The position numbers and the translations under genes were made by a program. A stretch of DNA of 64,000 nt from Achromobacter pestifer (lineage in GTDB: Bacteria > Pseudomonadota > Gammaproteobacteria > Burkholderiales > Burkholderiaceae_B). Location of the stretch: NCBI RefSeq assembly GCF_902859625.1, contig NZ_CADIJX010000002.1, positions 496,001 to 560,000 on the forward strand, given 5' to 3'. This document shows positions 37,809 to 46,211 of the stretch, one piece after another. The notes under the pieces are model-generated. The model worked only from the letters and a program-made list of their open reading frames with translations. It did no database searches and was not told the DNA's origin. Each line of letters opens with the position of its first letter. Position 1 is the first letter of the stretch.

Positions 37809-38783
37809 ATGCGAGCAAAATCGATCTTCGCCGTCCCGGCCTCCCTGCCCGATGCCGACCGTCAGCAGCGCCGCCATGCGCTGGTGCGCCTGTCGCTGGC
37901 GTGGCTGGCGATGATGCAGGTCATGATGTTCGCGTGGCCCGGCTATCTGCGGCACGACAGCATGCCCGTTGACGCATTGGAAACGCTGGACTGGGCCATC
38001 GTGCTGATGAACTGGGCCAGCTTCGCGTTGACGATCCCCGTGGTGCTGTATTCGGCCTGGCCCATCTGGCGCCATGCCGGCGACAACCTGCGTCATGGCC
38101 GTGCCGGCATGGACGTGCCGGTGGCGCTGGGCATCGTCGCCGCCTTCATCCCCAGCGTTCACGCCACCTGGACCGGCCGTGGCGAAGTCTATTTCGATTC
38201 CGTCACGATGTTCGTGGCGTTCCTGTTGACCGCGCGCTATCTGGAGCTTTGCGCCCGCCAGTCCTTCGGCGGGGCGTCGGGCGGCGTGCGGCACCAGCGG
38301 GTAGAGGCTCAGCGCCTGGAGCTTGGCGCCCGCGCCGACCGCCTGGCGTCACGCTTCGTCCTGGCGCAAGTGGCCCTGGCGCTGGCGGCAGGGGCGGCAT
38401 GGGCGTACATCGACCCCGCGCACAGCATCTCCGTCATGGTGGCGCTACTGGTGATGAGCTGTCCTTGCGCCATGTCGATGGCGGTGCCCACGGCCATGGC
38501 GTCGGCGCATTCGGCGTTGGCGGCCCAGCCCGCCATGCCGGATGCCGCGCTGGACGAATTACTGCGGCAGGCCCGTCACAAGGCCCGCCAGAACCTCAAC
38601 GGGTCGCTGATCTGGCACCTGCTCATGACGCCCCTGGCGCTGGTGGGCTGGGTCACGCCATGGCTGGCCGCGATCACCATGCTGGTGTCGTCGCTGGCGG
38701 TGGCCTATAACTCCTGGCGCCTCTGCCGCCGGGACTGGTCCGGCGAAGGCGTGCCGTCCGGCGCGCTCGAGGCTGCGCAATGA
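37809..38783 (+). CDS. Membrane-only CcoI/FixI-like P1B-ATPase remnant lacking all cytosolic catalytic domains
   Basis: This 324-residue protein aligns with the membrane core of the copper P-type ATPase CcoI (FixI). Recognisable blocks are MQVMMFAWPGYL (residues 36-47), GMDVPVALGI (100-109), GEVYFDSVTMFVAFLLTARYLE (125-146), the metal motif SCPCAMSMAVPTA (217-229) and the terminal QNLNGSLIWHLL...AAITMLVSSLAVAYNSWRL. The HMA metal-binding domain, the actuator domain (TGE), and the P and N domains with DKTGT are absent; short linkers at ~147-175 and ~240-260 replace them. Family members are usually 700-850 residues. ATG 37809 lies just after an FNR box and the stop overlaps ccoS by ATGA. Confidence 0.87.
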   Translation: MRAKSIFAVPASLPDADRQQRRHALVRLSLAWLAMMQVMMFAWPGYLRHDSMPVDALETLDWAIVLMNWASFALTIPVVLYSAWPIWRHAGDNLRHGRAGMDVPVALGIVAAFIPSVHATWTGRGEVYFDSVTMFVAFLLTARYLELCARQSFGGASGGVRHQRVEAQRLELGARADRLASRFVLAQVALALAAGAAWAYIDPAHSISVMVALLVMSCPCAMSMAVPTAMASAHSALAAQPAMPDAALDELLRQARHKARQNLNGSLIWHLLMTPLALVGWVTPWLAAITMLVSSLAVAYNSWRLCRRDWSGEGVPSGALEAAQ

Positions 38784-38941
38784 CCATCCTGTACTTGCTG
38801 TTGCCCGTGTCCCTGCTGTTCGTGCTGGCCATCGGCATATCGCTGTGGTGGGCCGTATTCAATGGCCAGTACGACGATACCGACGACGCGGGCACGGCCA
38901 TCCTGCGCGACGACGACAGCGGGCCAGCCAGCCGCGGTTGA
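38780..38941 (+). CDS. ccoS: cbb3-type cytochrome oxidase assembly protein CcoS
   Basis: This is a 53-residue single-span membrane protein. It begins MTILYLLLPVSLLFVLAIGI, continues SLWWAVFNGQYDDTDDAGTAIL and ends in a short acidic tail; the WWAVxxGQYDD stretch is the CcoS (FixS) signature. CcoS is needed for cofactor insertion into the cbb3 oxidase. It overlaps the CcoI-like gene by 4 nt, the usual ccoI-ccoS pairing, which supports the identity of both. Confidence 0.93.
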   Translation: MTILYLLLPVSLLFVLAIGISLWWAVFNGQYDDTDDAGTAILRDDDSGPASRG

Positions 38942-39078
38942 GCGCTGGCATACACCGGAGGCCTCCGTGGCACCCTCTGCCGGTGCTGACGTCTTGCGTC
39001 GTTTTCGATTAAGAAAATTCTCAAAGTTCATGTTGTTCCGTTGCGCTCGCGCCGCGTTCCCGACCGGCGCGTCGGTAG

Positions 39079-39092
39079 CTTGATCCATATCA
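39079..39092. promoter_or_regulatory. FNR/ANR-type box TTGATCCATATCAA upstream of ccoN
   Basis: A perfect TTGAT-N4-ATCAA dyad lies 67 bp before the ccoN start. It indicates oxygen-limited induction of the cbb3 oxidase operon by an FNR/Anr-type activator. It is the second such site in 1.3 kb. Confidence 0.9.
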
Positions 39093-39159
39093 ACGCCGAC
39101 TTGTGTGACTAGTCCCATCATCTGAGCCTGGAGCTATTTGTTACTTTGGGGGAAGGGTG

Positions 39160-40647
39160 ATGAACGATTGCGCCGCAATCGCAAGCAAGGCCGATACCTT
39201 CAACTACAAGATCGTGAGGCAGTTCGCGCTCATGACGGTGGTTTGGGGCATTGTCGGCATGGCTGTGGGCGTTTTTATCGCCGCGCAGCTGATTTGGCCT
39301 CAGTTGAACTTTGATACCGCATGGCTCAGCTACGGGCGTCTGCGCCCGCTGCATACCAACGCGGTGATCTTCGCCTTTGGCGGTAGCGCACTATTCACAA
39401 CGTCGTACTACGTCGTTCAGCGCACCTGTCAGGCGCGTCTGTTCTGTGGCCCGTTGGCCGCCTTCACGTTCTGGGGCTGGCAGATCGTCATCGTCGCCGC
39501 GGCGATCACGTTGCCGATGGGGTTCACCAGCAGCAAGGAATACGCTGAACTGGAATGGCCCATCGACATCCTGATCACGCTGGTCTGGGTGGCCTACGCC
39601 ATCGTGTTCTTCGGCACGATCATCAAGCGCCGGTCCAAGCACATCTACGTGGCCAACTGGTTCTTTGGCTCGTACATCCTGACCATCGCCCTCCTGCACA
39701 TCTTCAACAACATCGAAATGCCGGTGTCGATGTGGAAGTCGTACTCGGCCTACGCCGGTGTGCAAGACGCCATGGTGCAGTGGTGGTACGGCCACAACGC
39801 GGTGGGCTTCTTCCTGACCACCAGCTTCCTGGGCATGATGTATTACTTCGTGCCCAAGCAGGCCGGCCGTCCGATCTATTCGTACCGCTTGTCCATCGTC
39901 CACTTCTGGGCGCTGGCCTTCACGTACATGTGGGCGGGCCCGCACCACCTGCTGTATACCTCGCTGCCGGACTGGACCCAGTCGCTGGGCATGACGTTCT
40001 CGCTGATTCTGCTGGCACCCTCGTGGGGCGGCATGATCAACGGCATCATGACCCTGCAAGGCGCCTGGCACAAGCTGCGCACCGATCCGATCCTGAAGTT
40101 CATGGTGACGGCGCTGTCGTTCTACGGCATGTCGACCTTCGAAGGCTCGATGATGTCGATCCGCACGGTCAACGCGCTGTCGCACTACACGGACTGGACC
40201 ATCGGCCACGTGCACTCCGGTGCGCTGGGCTGGGTCGCCATGATTTCCTTCGGTTCCCTGTACTACCTGATCCCGCGCTTGTACGGCCGCGAAAAGATGC
40301 ACAGCGTGAAGGCAATCGAACTGCACTTCTGGATCGCGACCATTGGCGTGGTGCTGTACATCGCCGCCATGTGGATTGCCGGGGTGCAACAGGGCCTGAT
40401 GTGGCGCGACACGGCCTCCGACGGCACGTTGGTCTACAGCTTCGTCGAAGAACTGAAGACGCGCGTCCCGTACTACCTGATCCGTTTGCTCGGCGGCGCG
40501 TTGTTCCTGTCTGGTGTGTTTGTCATGGCCTGGAACGTGTGGATGACGGTGCGCGGCGCGCAACCGGTCAACCCCGCCATTCCGCAAGACGATCCCCATG
40601 CTGCTCGCCCGCCGGTCGCCGTGACCGCCGCGCCGGCTACTGTTTGA
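39160..40647 (+). CDS. ccoN: cbb3-type cytochrome c oxidase subunit I CcoN
   Basis: This is the catalytic heme-copper subunit of a high-affinity terminal oxidase, 495 residues with about 12 membrane segments. Visible ligands include [14 protein letters not shown], the histidine in [21 protein letters not shown] and [17 protein letters not shown], which cover the heme b, CuB and heme b3 histidines. The start ATG 39160 directly follows an in-frame GTG and is preceded by GGGGGAAGGG. It is first in ccoNOQP and lies under an FNR box. Confidence 0.97.
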   Translation: MNDCAAIASKADTFNYKIVRQFALMTVVWGIVGMAVGVFIAAQLIWPQLNFDTAWLSYGRLRPLHTNAVIFAFGGSALFTTSYYVVQRTCQARLFCGPLAAFTFWGWQIVIVAAAITLPMGFTSSKEYAELEWPIDILITLVWVAYAIVFFGTIIKRRSKHIYVANWFFGSYILTIALLHIFNNIEMPVSMWKSYSAYAGVQDAMVQWWYGHNAVGFFLTTSFLGMMYYFVPKQAGRPIYSYRLSIVHFWALAFTYMWAGPHHLLYTSLPDWTQSLGMTFSLILLAPSWGGMINGIMTLQGAWHKLRTDPILKFMVTALSFYGMSTFEGSMMSIRTVNALSHYTDWTIGHVHSGALGWVAMISFGSLYYLIPRLYGREKMHSVKAIELHFWIATIGVVLYIAAMWIAGVQQGLMWRDTASDGTLVYSFVEELKTRVPYYLIRLLGGALFLSGVFVMAWNVWMTVRGAQPVNPAIPQDDPHAARPPVAVTAAPATV

Positions 40648-40657
40648 CGAGGACATC

Positions 40658-41413
40658 ATGGCCAACAAGAAACCTGGCTTCTTTTCTCACCAGACGCTTG
40701 AGAAGAACATCGGCTGGATGATCATCGCCAGCATCCTGGTGGTGTCCTTCGCGGGCCTGGTCCAGATCGTTCCGCTGTTCTTCCAGCACAGCACGACGCA
40801 ACCCGTTGCGGGCGTCGAGCCCTACAGCCCGCTGCGGCTGATGGGCCGTGACGTGTACATCCGTGAAGGCTGCGTGGGCTGTCACTCGCAGCAGGTGCGT
40901 GTGCTGGCTGCCGAAGTGCAGCGTTACGGTTCGTACTCGACGGCAGCGGAATCGGTCTTCGACCACCCGTTCCTGTGGGGTTCCAAGCGCACCGGGCCTG
41001 ACCTGGCCCGTGTCGGTGAACGCTACTCGGATGATTGGCATCGCATCCACTTGCGCGATCCGCGCAAGGTGGTGCCCGAGTCGAACATGCCCGCCTATCC
41101 GTGGCTGGAGAAGACGGTCATCACCGGCCAGAACGTGGCCGAACGCATGCGCGCCCTGCGAGTCTTGGGTGTGCCATACACCGATGCCGACATCGCCGCT
41201 GCGCCGAAGGCCATCGAAGGCAAGACGGAAGAGGACGCGCTGGTTGCCTACCTGCAAGACCTGGGCGTAGGCGTGCGCAAGGCGCAGATCAAGCAAGCCG
41301 AGGAAGCCAAGAAGGCTGAGGACGCGAAGAAGGCCGAAGCAGCCAAAAAGGCTGCTCAAGCCTCCGTGCCGTCCGCAGAGCAACCTGCCGCGCAAGCGGC
41401 AACGGGAGGCTGA
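40658..41413 (+). CDS. ccoO: cbb3-type cytochrome c oxidase subunit II CcoO
   Basis: This is the monoheme membrane-anchored cytochrome c subunit, 251 residues. The N-terminal anchor is followed by the heme motif CVGCH at 72-76 ([12 protein letters not shown]) and an axial Met region ([10 protein letters not shown]). The last ~45 residues form an Ala/Lys/Glu-rich helix with repeated [14 protein letters not shown], an extension not usual in CcoO. It lies 10 bp after ccoN. Confidence 0.96.
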   Translation: MANKKPGFFSHQTLEKNIGWMIIASILVVSFAGLVQIVPLFFQHSTTQPVAGVEPYSPLRLMGRDVYIREGCVGCHSQQVRVLAAEVQRYGSYSTAAESVFDHPFLWGSKRTGPDLARVGERYSDDWHRIHLRDPRKVVPESNMPAYPWLEKTVITGQNVAERMRALRVLGVPYTDADIAAAPKAIEGKTEEDALVAYLQDLGVGVRKAQIKQAEEAKKAEDAKKAEAAKKAAQASVPSAEQPAAQAATGG

Positions 41414-41415
41414 TC

Positions 41416-41592
41416 ATGGTGGGCTACCTGAGCGCAATCGTTACGGCCATTTCGATGGCAACCTTTTTCGGCATTGTCTGGTGGGCCTGCTCGCGCGGCC
41501 GCCAGAGCGCCAACCGCGAATCGGCCATGCTGCCGTTCGCCTTGCCCGATGAGTTCAATCAGGCACAACAAGATGGAGCGAATCGGTCATGA
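41416..41592 (+). CDS. ccoQ: cbb3-type oxidase subunit CcoQ/FixQ
   Basis: This is a 58-residue single-span protein starting MVGYLSAIVTAISMATFFGI then VWWACSRGRQSANRESAMLPF. The FFGIVWWAxSRGR pattern with the helix-end arginines is typical of CcoQ, which stabilises the oxidase complex. It begins 2 bases after ccoO and overlaps ccoP (ATGA). Confidence 0.92.
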   Translation: MVGYLSAIVTAISMATFFGIVWWACSRGRQSANRESAMLPFALPDEFNQAQQDGANRS

Positions 41593-42566
41593 GCGATTTC
41601 GTTAATGGCTTCTGGGGGATTTTCATCTCGGTCGTCGCCGTGGGCGGTGTGGTCTGGTGCCTGTGGCTGCTGTACACGCAGCGCCGCTGGCTCAGCACCA
41701 AGCCGGCCAGCGGACAGGTCGAAGATACCGGCCACGTGTGGGATGGCGACCTGACCGAGCTTAACAACCCTGTTCCCACATGGTGGACCTGGATGTATCT
41801 GCTGGCGTGCGTGTTCGCGCTGGGATACCTGTTCTTCATGCCGGGGCTGGGTTCGTACAAGGGCCAGTTGGGCTATAGCAGCACCGAGGAAGTTGCGCGC
41901 CACCAGGCCAAGATGGCCGAGGCCGTGCGTCCGATCTATGCGCGCTTTGAAACCATGACGGTGCCGCAAGTGGCGGGGGATCCCAGCGCCCGGGAAATGG
42001 GGCAACGGTTGTTCTTGAACACCTGCGCGCAGTGCCACGGATCGGATGCGAAGGGTGGTCCCAGCTTTCCGAACCTGACCGATGGCGATTGGCTGTATGG
42101 CGGTTCGCCGGAAGTCATCATGGAAACCATCACGAAAGGACGCCATGGCGTGATGCCGCCCTGGAAAGCCGCAATTGATGCCAAGACGGCAGGCGACATC
42201 GCGCAGTACGTGCGTTCGTTGTCGGGTCTGACGTCGGATGACATTCGTGTGTTCCGCGGCAAGCGCGAGTTCGCGAACTTCTGCGTGGCCTGTCACGGCG
42301 TGGATGGAAAGGGCAACCAGCTATTGGGTGCGCCCAACCTGACGGACGACGTCTGGCTGTACGGCAGTTCCGAGGCATCGATTGTCAAAACGATCCTGGA
42401 CGGGCGTGACAACCGCATGCCGGCGCACGAACACATCCTGAGCCCCGAGCAGATCAAGATCCTGACGGCCTGGGTATGGGGTCTGTCGAACAAGCCGGAA
42501 GCCGCCGCGCAAGCAGCGGCCACGACGGCGGGGAATCCGCCCGCCGTCAGCACGGCGGCCAAGTAA
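41589..42566 (+). CDS. ccoP: cbb3-type cytochrome c oxidase subunit III CcoP
   Basis: This is the diheme cytochrome c subunit, 325 residues, anchored by N-terminal helices (FWGIFISVVAVGGVVWCLWLL and WMYLLACVFALGYLFF). Heme motifs are CAQCH at 146-150 and CVACH at 232-236, each with downstream methionine ligand regions (GVMPPW, NRMPAHEHIL). It accepts electrons from soluble cytochrome c and passes them to CcoO/CcoN. The start overlaps ccoQ. Confidence 0.96.
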   Translation: MSDFVNGFWGIFISVVAVGGVVWCLWLLYTQRRWLSTKPASGQVEDTGHVWDGDLTELNNPVPTWWTWMYLLACVFALGYLFFMPGLGSYKGQLGYSSTEEVARHQAKMAEAVRPIYARFETMTVPQVAGDPSAREMGQRLFLNTCAQCHGSDAKGGPSFPNLTDGDWLYGGSPEVIMETITKGRHGVMPPWKAAIDAKTAGDIAQYVRSLSGLTSDDIRVFRGKREFANFCVACHGVDGKGNQLLGAPNLTDDVWLYGSSEASIVKTILDGRDNRMPAHEHILSPEQIKILTAWVWGLSNKPEAAAQAAATTAGNPPAVSTAAK

Positions 42567-42585
42567 GCCGGCCAGCGGTGTTTAG

Positions 42586-42612
42586 GTGGGGGGCGCAGCA
42601 TGCGGCCCCCAC
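42586..42612. other. Stem-loop between ccoP and ccoG
   Basis: GTGGGGG (42586-42592) pairs with CCCCCAC (42606-42612), with an inner CGCA/TGCG stem around a 3-base loop and one G-G mismatch on the way. There is no T run after it, so it is more likely a processing or mRNA-stability element than a full terminator at the structural/assembly gene boundary. Confidence 0.45.
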
Positions 42613-42641
42613 ATCATTGGACTTAATGTACGGAGCAGCAA

Positions 42642-44132
42642 ATGGAAGATGGGTCAACCGCAAGCGTCGGCACTTCGCCCGGCGGGGACCCGCCACCCTG
42701 GCGGCCGCACACTCGGCCGCCGCGCCCCGGGCAGGAAACGCTGGAGCAAACCCTGGCGGGCGTGCGCAGCAAGATCTATCCGCGATCCGTCAGTGGCGTC
42801 TTTGCCCGTTGGCGCGTCGCCTTCGTCTTTATCACCCAACTGATCTTCTACGGACTGCCCTGGCTGCAATGGAATGGCCGGCAGGCGGTGCTATTTGATC
42901 TGGGCGCACGCAAGTTCTACCTGTTCGGCCTGGTGCTGTGGCCGCAGGACGTGGTGTACCTGGCCGTGCTGCTGGTGATTTCCGCGCTGGCGCTGTTCCT
43001 GTTCACGGCGGTGGCGGGGCGGCTGTTCTGCGGCTATGCGTGTCCGCAAACGGTCTACACCGAGATCTTCATGTGGATCGAGCGCAAGGTCGAAGGCGAC
43101 CGCATCGCACGCATCCGCCTGGACGAATCGCCTTGGACGTGGCGCAAGGCACGTTTGAAGATCACCAAGCATTTCCTGTGGATCGCGCTGGCCTGGTGGA
43201 CGGGCTCCACGTTCATTGGCTATTTCGCGCCGATCCGGGAATTGGGCCATGAACTGTTCACGTTGCAGCTGGGGCCGTGGCAGTGGTTCTGGATGCTCTT
43301 CTATGGCTTTGCCACCTGGGGCAATGCCGGGTTCATGCGTGAATCCGTCTGCAAGTACATGTGCCCCTACGCGCGCTTCCAGAGCGTGATGGTGGACCCC
43401 GATACGTTCGTCGTCACCTATGACAAAGTGCGTGGCGATCCGCGCGGGGGGCGTTCGCGCAAGGTGGATCACAAGGCCGCCGGCCTGGGCGACTGCGTGG
43501 ATTGCAGCTTGTGCGTGCAGGTCTGCCCCACCGGCATCGACATCCGGGAAGGCTTGCAGTACATGTGCATCGGTTGCGGCGCCTGTATTGACGCCTGCGA
43601 GCAGGTCATGGACAAGATGCAATACGAGCCCGGCCTGATCCGCTATACGTCGGATCGCGCCATGCAGGAAGGCCTGTCCGGCAAGAGCGCGCGTTCGCAC
43701 TTGCTACGCCCGCGCGTGCTGGTCTATGGCACGCTGATCTTGATCCTGGTGGCTGCGTTCGTGGCGTCGCTGGCGATGCGCAACCCGTTGCGGGTCGATG
43801 TCATCCGAGACCGTGGCGCGTTGGGCAGGGAAGTGGCGGGCGGCCAGATCGAGAACGTCTACCGCTTGCAGATCATCAACACCTCAGACACGGCGATGCG
43901 CTTGCAGCTGTCTGCCGATGGCATCCCGGGGCTGGCCGTGATGGCGGGCCAACAGGGGACCGACGTGGTGGACGTGGAGCCCGCTGCCAACAAACTGGTT
44001 CCCATGGTGATCCGGGCGCCTGCGGGTGCCGAACCGGGCGCGCACGCCATCACGTTGCGCGCGCGCGGTCACGACGGTGAAAACCGGTCGATCGAGACCG
44101 ACGAACCCGCCAGCTTCTACGTGCCCGATTGA
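42642..44132 (+). CDS. ccoG: cbb3 oxidase accessory protein CcoG (polyferredoxin-like copper reductase)
   Basis: This is a 496-residue membrane protein with two 4Fe-4S clusters that acts in copper handling for cbb3 assembly. The N-terminal half has about five membrane spans with RLFCGYACPQTVYTEIFMW. The cluster motif CVDCSLCVQVCP is followed by CIGCGACIDACEQ. The C-terminal region is a periplasmic Ig-like CcoG domain (VYRLQIINTSDTAMRLQL). A stem-loop separates it from ccoP. Confidence 0.95.
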   Translation: MEDGSTASVGTSPGGDPPPWRPHTRPPRPGQETLEQTLAGVRSKIYPRSVSGVFARWRVAFVFITQLIFYGLPWLQWNGRQAVLFDLGARKFYLFGLVLWPQDVVYLAVLLVISALALFLFTAVAGRLFCGYACPQTVYTEIFMWIERKVEGDRIARIRLDESPWTWRKARLKITKHFLWIALAWWTGSTFIGYFAPIRELGHELFTLQLGPWQWFWMLFYGFATWGNAGFMRESVCKYMCPYARFQSVMVDPDTFVVTYDKVRGDPRGGRSRKVDHKAAGLGDCVDCSLCVQVCPTGIDIREGLQYMCIGCGACIDACEQVMDKMQYEPGLIRYTSDRAMQEGLSGKSARSHLLRPRVLVYGTLILILVAAFVASLAMRNPLRVDVIRDRGALGREVAGGQIENVYRLQIINTSDTAMRLQLSADGIPGLAVMAGQQGTDVVDVEPAANKLVPMVIRAPAGAEPGAHAITLRARGHDGENRSIETDEPASFYVPD

Positions 44133-44151
44133 ATAAGCAAAGGACAAACAC

Positions 44152-44406
44152 ATGACCATCGCCCAATCCGCCACTCCGGCGCTCAAACCCTGGTATCAAG
44201 AACCCTGGCCCTGGATCCTGATGGCTGGCCCGTTCGCGGCCATGGTCGGGTGCTTCATCACCATCTACTTCGCCTACAGCAATTTCGTGCACGAGCCAAT
44301 CCTGGACGGCGTGGTCAAGCGTGGCCTGGTGATTGAACAGGTAGCGCCGAAGACCGGTGACGGTGCGCCGTCGCAGGGTGCGGGCGCCGCGCGCGCCAAC
44401 CCCTGA
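44152..44406 (+). CDS. ccoH: Short FixH/CcoH-like protein
   Basis: This is an 84-residue protein with a single membrane span (WILMAGPFAAMVGCFITIYFAY) preceded by KPWYQEPWPW, the hallmark start of FixH/CcoH. It ends soon after (VHEPILDGVVKRGLVIEQV and a Gly/Ala tail), whereas FixH usually continues into a ~100-residue periplasmic domain. The stop is followed by a strong AGGAGG for the next gene. It is either a natural short form or a truncated copy. Confidence 0.8.
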   Translation: MTIAQSATPALKPWYQEPWPWILMAGPFAAMVGCFITIYFAYSNFVHEPILDGVVKRGLVIEQVAPKTGDGAPSQGAGAARANP

Positions 44407-44419
44407 CAGGAGGACACAG

Positions 44420-44656
44420 ATGGGCCTGCGTTCATTGATGTGGATTCTGTGGCCGTCATTCCTGGCGGCTGCGATGGGTAGCGTCTTGATATTCGCGCTG
44501 ATCGACCCGCTGGACGTGGCGATCTTCGGGCATGTCCCCACGGGACGCACGGGCTTCTACACCGTGTCGTTCTTCGTGCTGTGGGTGATGGCCAGCTTGT
44601 CCAGCACGTTGACGGCGTACCTGATGCCTAAAGCCGACGAGGACGACGCGCTGTAA
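44420..44656 (+). CDS. Small two-span membrane protein of the cco locus
   Basis: This is a 78-residue protein with two hydrophobic segments (SLMWILWPSFLAAAMGSVLI and YTVSFFVLWVMASLSSTLTA) and an acidic tail (PKADEDDAL). I do not recognise a named family. ATG 44420 is preceded by AGGAGG 6 bases upstream. It is last in the apparent ccoNOQP-ccoG-ccoH unit and is probably involved in the oxidase or its assembly by context only. Confidence 0.7.
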   Translation: MGLRSLMWILWPSFLAAAMGSVLIFALIDPLDVAIFGHVPTGRTGFYTVSFFVLWVMASLSSTLTAYLMPKADEDDAL

Positions 44657-44706
44657 TGCCGGGGTCTTCCTGCCCGTCCGTAATGGTCACGGCGCGGGCA
44701 GGGGTG

Positions 44707-44724
44707 GCCCGCCTGCGGGCGGGC
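44707..44724. other. GC-rich hairpin between convergent genes
   Basis: GCCCGCC (44707-44713), loop TGCG and GGCGGGC (44718-44724) form a strong hairpin between the end of the cco unit and the end of the convergent PhnA-like gene. Without a T run it is only a possible terminator. Confidence 0.35.
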
Positions 44725-44730
44725 GCTGCG

Positions 44731-45072
44731 TCAGACCTTTTTGACGAACTCTGACTTCAGGCTCATCTGGCCGAAGCCGTCGATCTTGCAATCGATGTCG
44801 TGGTCACTGTCGACCAGGCGAATGCCTTTGACTTTCGTGCCCATCTTGACCACGCCGCCCGACCCTTTGAGCTTCAGGTCCTTGATGACGGTGATGGTGT
44901 CGCCGTCTTGCAGGACATTGCCGGCGGAATCGCGGTAGACGCGGGCCTCGTCATCGGCAGGCGTGGCGTCTTCTGCTGACCATTCATGCGCGCATTCCGG
45001 GCAGACGTAGGCGCTGCCGTCTTCATAGGTGAATTCGGATTGGCACTTCGGACAGGCGGGCAATGCACTCAC
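44731..45072 (-). CDS. PhnA/YjdM family zinc ribbon protein
   Basis: This is a 113-residue protein with an N-terminal zinc ribbon ([27 protein letters not shown], cysteines in two CxxC pairs) and a C-terminal PhnA domain ([31 protein letters not shown]). It matches the YjdM group, once called alkylphosphonate utilisation protein PhnA, whose real role is uncertain. It converges on the cco operon. Confidence 0.92.
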   Translation of the reverse strand: MSALPACPKCQSEFTYEDGSAYVCPECAHEWSAEDATPADDEARVYRDSAGNVLQDGDTITVIKDLKLKGSGGVVKMGTKVKGIRLVDSDHDIDCKIDGFGQMSLKSEFVKKV

Positions 45073-45161
45073 GGGTGGACCTCAGGTAAAACGCGCGGAT
45101 CGCGCAATGCATGATTGTACGTCGGGATAGACGTTGTTTTGCGCTGAACGTGCCTCTATCT

Positions 45162-46088
45162 TCATGTATTTTCATGCAGTAAGTCGACAAAATGCTGGCC
45201 GGCTGCCGTCAGGGGGCGGTCGCGCGGCACGATGCTGCCAAATGCCGTCAACGACTGCTGAATCTGGTAGGGCAGGATCGCCAGCAGGCCATGGCGGGCA
45301 TAGCGGCTGGCGACGGATTCCGGAATCACGCCCAGCATCTGCGACTTGATCGCCAGGTTGGTGGTGGTCAGGATGGAGGCGGATTCGATCAGCCCGGCAG
45401 GCATGGCTGTGTTGTGTGACCGGAATTCATGTTCGATCACGTCTCGCATCGGACTGCCATGCGGTTGCAGGATCCAGGGGTAGGCCTGCATGGCATCGAA
45501 ACTGACGCGCCGTTTGCCGGCCAGGGGATGGTCCACGGCGGCGATCACCGACAGCGCTTCGTCGCCGATGGGGCGGAACAGGAAGTTGCGTTCCGGCAGG
45601 GTCAGCATGCGGCCGATCACCACATCCAGCTTGCCCTCGTTCAGTTGCGCGATCAGCAGGTCGCTGGTGCCGGTGGAGATCTCCACGGCCAGCAGCGGAT
45701 ACGTCTGCTTCAGGCGCAAGAGGGCATCGGTCAGGTGGCCGGGCGAGGCCGCCATGATGCTGCCGATGAACAGTTTGCCGGCGCTGCCCAGCCGCAGTTC
45801 GTCCAGTTCGCGGGCCAGCGACGACACCGTGCCGCGCATGCCTCGGAAATACCCCATGACGCATTCGCCCGCGGGTGTCAGCGTCAGGCCCCGGCCTATG
45901 CGCTCAAACAGTGGCTGACCCAGCGCCAATTCCAATTCATGCAGCATCTTGCTGGCGGCCGATTGGGTCATGTTCAGTTGCGTCGCGGCCGCGCGCAGCG
46001 TGCCACGGTCGTCGATGGCAAGCAGCAGCACGATCTGCCGCATGCGCAGTCGCGCCAGCAGGGCGGGGACGTTCAGGGTGCGTTCCAT
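45162..46088 (-). CDS. LysR family transcriptional regulator of the sugar-acid operon
   Basis: This is a 308-residue LysR regulator. The HTH is in VLLLAIDDRGTLRAAATQLNMTQSAASKMLHELELALGQPLFERIGRG, resembling the GbpR/PcaQ-like subgroup that often controls sugar or aromatic acid genes. It diverges from the Bug gene at 46212 with a GTTTC-N8-GAAAC dyad between, so it most likely controls the operon 46212-50344. Confidence 0.9.
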   Translation of the reverse strand: MERTLNVPALLARLRMRQIVLLLAIDDRGTLRAAATQLNMTQSAASKMLHELELALGQPLFERIGRGLTLTPAGECVMGYFRGMRGTVSSLARELDELRLGSAGKLFIGSIMAASPGHLTDALLRLKQTYPLLAVEISTGTSDLLIAQLNEGKLDVVIGRMLTLPERNFLFRPIGDEALSVIAAVDHPLAGKRRVSFDAMQAYPWILQPHGSPMRDVIEHEFRSHNTAMPAGLIESASILTTTNLAIKSQMLGVIPESVASRYARHGLLAILPYQIQQSLTAFGSIVPRDRPLTAAGQHFVDLLHENT

Positions 46089-46122
46089 GATTGATCGCCT
46101 AGGGTGAACGGTTGGTGCAAAA

Positions 46123-46140
46123 GTTTCATTTTACGGAAAC
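46123..46140. promoter_or_regulatory. Dyad GTTTC-N8-GAAAC between LysR and Bug genes
   Basis: GTTTC at 46123-46127 and GAAAC at 46136-46140. It lies 35 bp from the LysR start and 72 bp from the Bug start, fitting a LysR binding site. Confidence 0.4.
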
Positions 46141-46211
46141 AACGGTTCTTCATAAGATGCCTTCACAACAAATTGCCCGTCAGCGGCAAAGAAGTCATCA
46201 AGGAGACAACC

